A program made the position numbers and the translations under genes. The notes beneath the pieces are model-generated. The model was not told the DNA's origin. It saw only the letters and a list, made by a program, of their open reading frames with translations, and did not search any database. DNA of 64,000 nt, from contig OX465109.1 of the NCBI GenBank assembly GCA_949987565.1, positions 22,957,727 to 23,021,726 of the forward strand, written 5' to 3'. This DNA comes from Luidia sarsii (taxonomy: Eukaryota; Echinodermata; Asteroidea; Paxillosida; Luidiidae). Below, piece after piece: positions 10,746 through 19,318 of the stretch; the first letter of the stretch is position 1; the number at the start of each line of letters is the position of its first letter.

Positions 10746-11086
10746 CAACATCCATGATTATATTGTAATAAGCACTAGACATGTCAATACTATCCAATTT
10801 GCTTGACACCATTCTCTCTTCAATCGTTTCCCTTCAAAGGTTGTGGGAGAGTTTGCCGTCTAGTGTCAAGGAATCTCTTTGATTCTCTTCATCTTTCATT
10901 TGTGATTTACCCGAATACTGTCTTACACCTGGAGTCAATGTGAACTTGCCAATGTGAATATCCTGCAATGGTATCAACATGCTTGCTATAATGCTTGTTT
11001 TGTGCTTTGTTCTATTATGGGCGTTGTTTTTGTTTTCAGCTTTTAAGAGAGCCACTTTGGATTCGAATCCACCGCACAACCTTGAC

Positions 11087-11275
11087 CAGCTCAGTGGTCA
11101 GTGGTTAAGACGTTCGTACTAGAAATCGGGAGTTGCGGGTTCGAATCCCGCCCGAGCTGCCTGAAATATCTTTTATCAGGCACCGGGCAAAGCACTGAGC
11201 ATTCAGTGTTTATCACGTCAAGCAAGGGCAAAAAGCAAAACTCATTGATTTACATTCTTCTGGACGCAAACATCA
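11087..11275 (+). mobile_element. tRNA-derived SINE (left copy)
   Basis: The head is tRNA-like. The acceptor arm cagctca (11,087-11,093) faces cgagctg (11,153-11,159), a box A-like region gtggtcagtggttaag follows, and the T arm is perfect (GCGGG/CCCGC around TTCGAAT, 11,135-11,151). The anticodon arm is poor, so this is a SINE promoter rather than a working tRNA. The body continues with gcactgagcattcagtg and cacgtcaagcaagggcaaaa, phrases shared with the 93-nt hairpins at 18,938 and 27,475. Confidence 0.8.
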
Positions 11276-12309
11276 TGTTATATCTACGAGACTTGATTGT
11301 GATATGGTTTGCATTTTGGCAATCAGACAGGGATGTTGTCTATTAAATTTACTCTCTTGTAAATATATTTGATTTAACTTTCAATGTTCTGTGATTTTGT
11401 ATATATATACATTGTTTTCCCCTATGAAATAAATAATTTTGTGTTTGTAAATACCAACATTTTGTTCTCAGTCTCTGGTTCCTGAACTTAAAAGGCCTGA
11501 CTACCTTCTCCTATTGATCCCTGAATTATTGTTTGGTTGTTTACCTTTCATGCACACGAGTTTCCCCAAAATTCAATTTTTGTTAGGTTTCAGTTTCAGC
11601 AGCTGCAAGACAATCACTGGATTTTCACAAACAAGCAGATGATTTTTGAATGACACCCAAGAGCTAAAAAGATTGTAATAAACACCCATTATGCATGCTA
11701 TGGGTTGGATTTCAAGTAAACTGAAGACAAACTCAGATGAATTTGTTTAGAAATCAGAAATCGTCTGACAAGTCCCCAAATGACTGTTCAAATTATGTTC
11801 ACGGGGCATAATTGACTGTGGGTGCATATTTGATGCAATTCTTTTTCTTAAAAGATGATTAGTTTTCACATTCTGTCTTTAAGAAAGTTCCTGCTCAGAT
11901 CAAAACAGTAGGCCCTCTACATTGTGAGTTTTCACATTGCTTTTGCTGCCTGAGTGCTTCTGAACTAGTTCATTCTAAGATTATTTTGGAAGCACTTTGA
12001 CCATACTGATACTAAACGGGCAACCAATATTCCTTCCCAATCTGCCCCCTTCTCCCTTGCCCCGCCCCTTCACCATCCCCTCCTTCAAATGATCAACCAT
12101 TGATATCAATTTAATCAAATTTACCCCTTAGCCAAAATGTCTTACGAGTGATTATAGGCTACATAATCCTGTTTATACAAAAAATTCAGACTAAACAACC
12201 CTTTAACCACCCTCAAATTTAACTAAAACCATAGCAACTAGAAGCTGAGGATCCAATTTACAGAATTCAACGATGAAGGGCGCCACCAATACCACGGTGT
12301 CCATAATTA
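11276..12309. other. Non-coding stretch with a worn PLE tail
   Basis: No gene is seen. A degraded PLE terminal motif lies at about 11,872-11,915 (ctttaagaaagttcctgctc ... aaacagtaggccc). The remainder is A/T-rich and nearly identical to 49,910-50,940. Confidence 0.5.
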
Positions 12310-12705
12310 TACTGTACATCACTCATGTACATGTACATGTGTACATCATATACTGTACATGTACTATGTACATTTGTACATGTACATGGTACAGTGTACA
12401 TGTACACTGTACATGTACACTGTACATGTACACTGTACACTGTACATGTACACTGTACATGTACATGTGCATGCACATGTACATGTACATGCACGTGGTA
12501 CAGTGTACATGTACATGTACACTGTACATGTACACTGTACATGTACACTGTACATGTACATGTGCATGCAATGCACATGTACATGCACGTGGTACAGTGT
12601 ACATGTACATGTACACTGTACATACATGTACACTGTACATGAACATGTAAACTGTACATACATGTACACTGTACATGTACATGTACATGTACATGTACAT
12701 GTAGG
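12310..12705. repeat. (ACATGT)n / TGTACACTGTACA palindromic microsatellite
   Basis: About 400 bp built from self-complementary hexamers (acatgt, tgtaca) with interspersed gtgcatgcac and tacactgtac. It is open in most frames on both strands only because the repeat lacks stops; these are not genes. The equivalent tract is at 50,945-51,235, with different internal order. Confidence 0.95.
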
Positions 12706-12759
12706 CTGGTTCCCGTCACATACTAACCAGGTGGTGGGAAGGGGACGGGAACCAGCCTA
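12703..12759. repeat. Small inverted repeat bordering the microsatellite
   Basis: aggctggttcccgtc (12,703-12,717) is mirrored by gacgggaaccagcct (12,745-12,759). The same pair is at about 51,300-51,355 in the right copy. It may be a minimal foldback element. Confidence 0.75.
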
Positions 12760-12973
12760 GCATTTGCACAGCAGCGCCCTCTCGTGACAATAATGCTCTT
12801 TGCGGTAAGGTTGAATTCGTAAACAGAAGGTCCATTTCTGCGGCGTAATTTCCACGGAAAAAACCTGATCCAGCAGGTGAAAGACACGAAGGGTAGGATG
12901 GGGAAAGGTCCCACCGGACTTTGGACGGCGTGGAGTTGCTCCTGGTTGCTGGTGTACTTGCTACGGAGTCAAA

Positions 12974-13790
12974 GAGTCACTTTAAACAGGTCAGTATTTG
13001 TCGTGTTGTAGAATTTCAATCCATGTGAGTGTGACTGTGAGTTGTTACATACATAGACTGATACTGATAGTGATATAGTGATATATAGAGCATAGACCTA
13101 GTCCGAGTAACTTGGACCAGACAAGTCGCCCTTTTTAAAAATGTTGAGGTTTCGGGCGATGTAGGGTCCAAGGAAAACTGCTCGGAAACCCGAGAAACTA
13201 TGTGTTCGACTCCTACCCCCAGAACTGTGGGGTTCTACGTCGTCCGCTGCTCTCCCGACCGGAACCCCACAGATAACTAGGCTTTTTTCCCATAGGCTTC
13301 TAATCTAAGTTCCATGTAACGTTCACTTATGCTTTAGCATAGGGATCAGCAGGTTCAAAATAACTCATAAAATACTGCTTCATTTGGCCCAAGATTTCTA
13401 GCAAATGTGGTTTACATACCACGCACCTGTGTGCAACTGTCCGTGTGGCGAAAATGTGTCGATTTCCCCCCCAAAAAATGGGCAAAAACCTCCCGGTTTG
13501 GTCGCAAGATTCAAGCGGCAGCGCCGCAACTGGCAGTCTGGTCCCTGTAGTACGGTAGTCCGAGTAACTTGGACCTGACAAGTCACCCTTTTTTTATCGA
13601 ATTTTGAAATTTTGAGTTTCGGGTGACTGTAGGGTCCAAGTCCATCAGTGTCCTAAAGCTGATTATATGTACAAACCGCCAAAAACCATTTCGACCGAAA
13701 ACAACTACCCGACACAAACCCCCAGATTTACCGCCTGTAGCATGCCTCTCCTTCTTCCATCAATCGCAGTGCCAGTCTCTGTCTACCCCC
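12974..13790. repeat. Unique flank with foldback-element and short-repeat pieces
   Basis: No gene is seen. It contains two copies of a short imperfect palindrome (agtccgagtaacttggacc ... gtagggtccaag) at about 13,099-13,175 and 13,555-13,642, with a third at 15,632-15,715. A partial copy of the foldback family described at 13,790-14,400 lies at about 13,218-13,545. Confidence 0.65.
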
Positions 13791-14400
13791 AGAACTGTGG
13801 GTTCTACGTCGTCCGCTGCTCTCCCAACCGGAACCCCACAGATAACTAGGCTTTTTTCCCATAGGCTTCTGTGTAACGTTCACAAGTGCTGTGGCATAGG
13901 GATCAGCAGGTTCAGCATAACTCATAAAATACTGCTTCATTTGGCCCAAGATTTCTAGCAAATGTGGTTTACATACCACGCACCTGTGTGCAACTGTCCA
14001 TTTGGCGAAAATGTGTCGATTTCCCCCAAAAAATGGGCGAAAACCTCCCGGTTCGGTTGCAACATTCAAACGGCAGCTCCGTAACTGGCAGTCTGGTCCC
14101 TGTAGTACGGTATAGCGCCTTGCTGCGAAGACTTACAGGGGACCAGACTGCCAGTTGCGGCGCTGCCGTTTGGATCTTGCGACCGAACCGGGAGGTTTTC
14201 GCCCATTTTATTTTGGAAATCGACACATTTTCGCCAAATGGACAGTTGCACACAGGTGCGTGGTATGTAAACCACATTTGCTAGAAATCTTGGGCCAAAT
14301 AAAGCAGTATTTTATGAGTTACATGTATGCTGAACCTGCTGATCCCTATGCCACAGCACTTGTGAACGTTACACAGAACTGACAGAAGCCTATGGGAAAA
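13790..14400. mobile_element. Large foldback (inverted-repeat) element
   Basis: Arms 13,858-14,103 and 14,134-14,400 are near-perfect reverse complements of about 250 bp around a roughly 30-bp centre containing gcgccttgctgcgaagac. The outer left part adds tacccccagaactgtgg ... acagataactaggc. Related pieces are at 13,218-13,545, 15,090-15,560 (rearranged) and 51,784-52,127 (one arm plus an inverted centre). No coding capacity. Long arms and a short loop resemble foldback/MITE-type DNA elements; the superfamily is unknown. Confidence 0.85.
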
Positions 14401-14403
14401 TAG

Positions 14404-14625
14404 TTGAAAATAGTTATCATGTACGTGTGTGTACGTAGCGTACGGGTTCATACTGTACATGTACATGCACTGTACTGTTGTACATGTATATTACGTGTAC
14501 AGTACATGTACATGTACATACGTGTATTATCAAAGAGTATTCTTTGGTACTCTGCTTGCACATGTACGGTACATGTACATGTACCGTACAATCACATGTA
14601 CAGCGCACGTGTTGTATCCATGGTT
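14404..14625. repeat. TACATG-rich microsatellite tract
   Basis: Interrupted acatgtaca/gtacatgta hexamers with cgtgtacg variants. It is flanked by the foldback element at 13,790-14,400. Confidence 0.8.
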
Positions 14626-15089
14626 GTATACAGTACCACTACTCGGCTCTTCACAGGGCGATGACCTGCGCGCGCACCACGAGTGTGGACTGTTATTGCG
14701 AAACAGCAAATAGCCGTCGTGCGGGTATACGTCACGAGACTAAGCGCTGATTGGTCGAGGCGCCAGGTTCGGATTCCGCACCTGGCGGAGACGTTGACGG
14801 GACATTTACAGACAGTATTTGGGTGAGTTTCTGCCCGTTTTTCGGAAAAGTATTTTACCCACGATGTTTTGGGTTATCTGATCACATTCAGTATACATTT
14901 GGGATCAAGTGCATGTCCTTAGATTGTGTGTGGCGATTTTCCAAAGGGTGGAAAAAGGGGGCGATCGGGACAGTGGTGTTTCCAAAATGGTAAAAACAAA
15001 AACCTTGCTATAATGTTGTACATATACGTTCCCGTAACCCTCAGGTCTCCGACCTTCGGGAGGATGAGGGTTACGGTTACCGCAACTAA
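14626..15089. other. No recognisable gene
   Basis: Moderately GC-rich DNA with an 80-codon frame (14,751-14,993) that matches no family I know. A short inverted repeat cgtaaccctcaggtc/gatgagggttacgg lies at about 15,034-15,080. Confidence 0.4.
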
Positions 15090-15560
15090 TGGGAAAAAAG
15101 CCTAGTTATCTGTGGGGTTCTGGTCGGGAGAGCAGCGGACGACGTAGAACCCCACAGTTCTGGGGGTAGCACCTGTGTGCAACTGTCCATGTGGCGAAAA
15201 TGTGTCGATTTCCCCCCCCCCCCCCCAAAAAAATGGGCAAAAACCTCCCGGTTTGGTCGCCAGATTCAAGCGGCAGCGCCGCAACTGGCAGTCTGGTCCC
15301 TGTAGTACGGTATAGCGGCTAGCTGCGAAGACGTACAGGGGACCAGACTGCCAGTTGCAGCGCTGCCGTTTGAATCTTGCGACCAAACCGGGAGGTTTTT
15401 GCCCATTTTGGGAGGAAATCGACATTTTCGCCACATGGACAGTTGCACACAGGTGCGTGGTATATAAACCACATTTGCTAGAAAACTTGGGCCAAATGAA
15501 GCAGTATTTTATGAGTTATGCTGAACCTGCTGATCCCTATGCCACAGCACTAGTGTCTAA
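15090..15560. mobile_element. Rearranged foldback element of the 13,790 family
   Basis: 15,090-15,168 carries the outer end in inverted orientation (gggaaaaaagcctagttatc ... gttctgggggtag). It is joined directly to an inner arm (15,171-15,305), the centre, and the opposite arm (15,336-15,556). A run of about 16 C at 15,212-15,228 lies in the first arm. The pattern looks like internal inversion of one end. Confidence 0.75.
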
Positions 15561-17640
15561 AAGAGGTCTCAGTCACTTTTTCCACACCACAGACTACATA
15601 GAGAAGGTTGATCAAGTCTGTCACTTCCATAGTCCGAGTAACTTGGACCTGACAAGTCACCCTTTTTTTATCGAATTTTGAAATTTTGAGTTTCGGGTGA
15701 CTGTAGGGTTCAAGCCAATCAGTGTCCTAATATGGATTATCTGTACAAACCGCCAAAAAACATTTAAAAAAACTACCCGACACAAACCCCCAGATTTACC
15801 GCCGAAAACACCCGTATCACCGTCCTACGTGCCCATTTTGTATGCAGTGAGAATCAAGTATTCTAATACTGGTCATTTGCTTTACTCACGTTTTGGAAAA
15901 AAAGGCCAAAATACCCTCAGTTGATCGAGAAGGTCTTTCGCCCGTGCGACAGCCAAAACAAGGCGGCCATCTTTTTTTCAAAAAATAGCATTCTGACAAT
16001 TCCGTGTGCGCAGTGGGTCTGCAACCGTTGAGCCCGCGACTGTTTCATGAATGGCACAAAGCATGCAACGGTACGCGGTGTGTGTTGCATAGCAGTAACT
16101 TAAAATGTTTCTCGAAAAATTCCAGTCTACATGTTTTGGATTATTAACCGAGACGATGCACCGTACTGCGTCGCGCGAAGTGCGATCGTCGCAATAACGG
16201 CCAGCGGTACGAGTCCCGAAAATTCTGTTTACAGTACCGGGTCCGGGTACAGCGCGGTGCTTTGCGCCGTTCATGAAACAGTCGGAAGCTTTGTTTTTCA
16301 CCAGGAGTGGTGGACGGAGATTACCCGTGCTGGTCGGCCCCATCCACCGCCGACCAGCGTAGAGCTATAACACTAGTCATCAATTTAGAACTCTGAAATG
16401 AAAAACACCGAAGCTTAACTATTAGCTGTGCAGGCACCCGATGTTCCCCCGTTAAAGTTACGGGAGGAATGGCCCATGGTGAACATCCAGGGAGCCATTG
16501 GAGTGCCTGACACAAAACATTGAAGTAACTGTCCTAATGCCTCCATTGTATGCCAGAGCAGCTGCACATGTAAATGGACAAATAACTTTATTGGCCATTA
16601 TAGGAGCTAATTTTTTTTTTATTTTCCACCATGTCTGTCAAATTCCCGCCCAAAACTGGTTCAAAAGTGCAAATGTCTTCCAAGACTATACAGGATACAA
16701 TTCCCCAACTGAACCGTTGGCAGGAAGATGGCTCTTGGTGCACATCCAAGAAACCATAACCAATAACTGGTGATGATACAAGTACATGTATGTATGCACA
16801 TGCTCCATTCAAAATGCACTTCTCATAAAGTACTTATCCCAAGGTGGAGACGGGGTGGAGGCAGGTAATGAGATATTTTTAAAGTCGGCACATTGCCTGG
16901 TTGTAACCCATACATGTACAAAGGCTGTGACAAACTGAAAACTTTTTACATCCCATTCACGTAAACAGGGACTAGTAAAAAGTACAATGTAGACAGCAGT
17001 GCAGACTGTACATGTACACATTGCATGTACTGTACAGTACACTGTGCAGGGCTAGAAAAACTTGCTGCGGGCTAGCAAAAAACTAAATTTACTAGCCCGG
17101 TGGGCTGGTTAATAAAAAAACTGAAGTGCGAGGCCTGTTAAAGGTTTTGTTACTACAGCTCTCTCATTGGCCAAAATTCTCTACTGTGATTGGCTGACAC
17201 ATATGCTCATTGGTCTGTGGAGCCTTTTGGGCAAAACTGTGTTTCTCAAAAATGTTGTAAAGTCAATTTAGCCAGCATGCTTTCCTCACATTCTACACAT
17301 GTCTGCAGATAATGAAAGCTGCTAAAAAATACTACCTTACGCTCCAAGCACCACTTCTAGGTAGTTATGCATGGAAGAGATTCTTCAGTTTTTCTTGTCT
17401 GCATGACACCACCCTGTACCAAGGCCCACCCCACACACAATGGGGACTGACCAATCACGTAAGGGGAACCAGAGGTTGAACCCTACCCCACAACCATCTG
17501 CAGACATTCCTGATACCATCAGGCACTGAGCGCATGACCCGAAGGGCAAAACCCCCAAAAGCTATCGGGAAAAAAGCAAACAGAATGAGCCAAAGTCTAA
17601 TGGAGGCTATGGGTGGCTTGAGGCCTATGTGACAAGCACT
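15561..17640. other. Intergenic DNA with short inverted repeats, no gene recognised
   Basis: Contains the short palindrome copy at 15,632-15,715. An inverted repeat of 26 bp with two mismatches (gactgtttcatgaatggcac at 16,038 against its complement at 16,258-16,283) encloses CpG-rich sequence. A TGTACA-rich patch lies at 16,995-17,045. A 91-codon frame at 16,498-16,773 has no family resemblance that I can see. Confidence 0.5.
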
Positions 17641-18882
17641 GTACCAGGGGATATGGTGGTGAACTTACATGTATGGTGTGCCATTTGTTTGTGTCAACAA
17701 GAGCTGGAGGCCCTCATTGGCCCATGAGTATGAAGACCAGCTATTTATAGCACAACATCCCACTGTTACTAGGGAGTCTTTGACCATTTATCCCCCCCCC
17801 CTCCTGCCCGATGGTTGGCTGTTGGTTGAGAAAAACCTCAAAGCAATAATTGTTGTGCTTCATAAATACATATTGTTGATAGGTCAGTAACAGATGGTTG
17901 GGTGTCAAACTGAAATCTTGACCATCAACATGCAGCGTGATCAGAATACAGTGTGCTGGCAAGTGGAACTACATTCATAGTGGATGTATACATGATTGAA
18001 CCACACAACAGTCACATACTCAGAACAATGCCATATCAATACGCCGCATTTGACTTTGCCCTTTGGGCGAGGCTGAATATTAGTGGTGTATGTGATAATT
18101 CTATGTGTACTTATGATCATTTCAGGGGGTGTGTGATGTACATTGCATAGGTGTATACAGACTCATCAGATCTTCACTGGTTCAACTGACACCTTGTTAC
18201 CTGGGCACAACTTGGTAAGTTTTTGCCATTGTTCACTTAATTTTTTCCTTTGTTTCACTTGAATTAAAAAAGCTGCATCCACTTTGTGTGATCCCCGAAT
18301 GTTGTAGCGAGGTTTACAACATTGGTTGTTTGCATCTGAATGAAAGCGGGGTTGTGATCCCTGGAGAAATACTGACGGTCCCACCCCGGCAAAGACTAGT
18401 TGACTATTAGAGATGGCCACCATGTAATGGAATGAGCCAAAATCTAATGGAGGGTATTCGGCCGTTGCACGTCCCCTTCTATCGTTTCATGTCGTAGCAC
18501 ATCTCTGAGAACTAGAAATAAATTTTCTAATTCTGTGTATTTTGCTATACATGTATATTTATGTGAAATTTGCTTGTTGGCACACGTCTTTTTTTGATAT
18601 TGAGCTATTGTGTAAACAGGGAGCCATTAAATCTACATGGAACTTGTATTTCTAACAATCCTCCAGTGTTTTGGAACTGTCTACCCATGTGAATTTTGGG
18701 GATTTAATATCCCCGTGACAAAGTTCTGTAGGTTTTTTTTTCAGGTTTAAAGAATTTACAGGATTAATTATGCTAATTATGCTAATTGTCATCAGCGCTA
18801 AAACTGCAGGTTTCTGGACATGCCAACATTGATATTTGTATTTACCATCCCTGAAACTATAATAATAAACATAGTTCAACAT

Positions 18883-19031
18883 CATAGATATAACATGATG
18901 TTTGCGTCGAGGAGAATGTACATGTACAGTGTGTGTAATTCAAAGAGGTTTTTGCCATTACTGGACGTGGTGGTAGCACTGAGCATTCAGTGCTACCACC
19001 ACGTCGAGTAAGGGCAAAACCTCTTTGAATG
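18883..19031. mobile_element. 93-nt near-perfect hairpin in a small insertion, copy 1
   Basis: 18,938-19,030 folds into a hairpin with arms of about 44 nt (attcaaagaggtttttgcca ... agggcaaaacctctttgaat) and a tiny loop at cactgagcattcagtg. The surrounding 149 bp is flanked by 12-bp direct repeats atagttcaacat (18,871-18,882 and 19,032-19,043), which look like target duplications. A second copy is at 27,475-27,567. The right arm shares wording with the tRNA-derived SINE body at about 11,190-11,235. The length and pairing also resemble a microRNA precursor, but the repeat context favours a mobile foldback. Confidence 0.75.
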
Positions 19032-19318
19032 ATAGTTCAACATAATCAACAGAGTTTACATAGTTCTCAGGGGTGTGCTATGAAAACATTTTCTGAGTAT
19101 TATAGATGGGGACATGCAACGACCTATGGGTGTCTGTTGAGTTTTGAGGCTACGTGACACACTGTATGGTGGTCAACATATTGATAGTGTTTGTAGTTTT
19201 TTTACATCAACAAGAGCTGGACGCTCTCACTGGCCCATGAGTACCAAGGCAAGCTACAACTCCTCAAAAAACACTAATTTTTGTTTAAAAAAAATGATTG
19301 TTGATAGATCAGTAAGAG

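Larger units (their letters stand above)
1..12973. repeat. Segmental duplication, left copy
   Basis: This block is repeated in the same order and orientation at 37,563-51,536. The offset is about 37,562 at the left end and 38,627 at the right end; the change comes from small indels and about 1.1 kb more PLE sequence in the right copy. It begins at the window edge, so the true duplication may be longer and may include the whole TRIM-NHL gene. Similarity stops at a shared 'ctacggagtcaaa', after which the copies diverge. Non-coding stretches I compared by eye differ by roughly 1%. A tandem gene duplication fits; unmerged haplotypes in an assembly are an alternative. Confidence 0.93.

Noticed and set aside
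11087..11159. Functional tRNA gene
   Set aside because: The T and acceptor arms are good, but the anticodon arm does not fold properly and a SINE body follows.
12267..12760. Several overlapping 100-150-codon frames on both strands
   Set aside because: All are translations of the (ACATGT)n microsatellite (Cys-Thr, Met-Tyr and Val-His runs). The same occurs at 50,818-51,414.
17953..18150. 65-80-codon frame recurring at 24,748, 26,478 and 27,862
   Set aside because: It recurs because the local repeat unit is multiplied. One copy (about 23,900-24,100) is shifted by an insertion, and no family resemblance is evident.
18166..18423. 85-codon minus-strand frame repeated at 26,712-26,969
   Set aside because: The two copies lie in a recent DNA duplication, no domain is recognised, and variants do not show codon bias, so it is a by-product of repeats.
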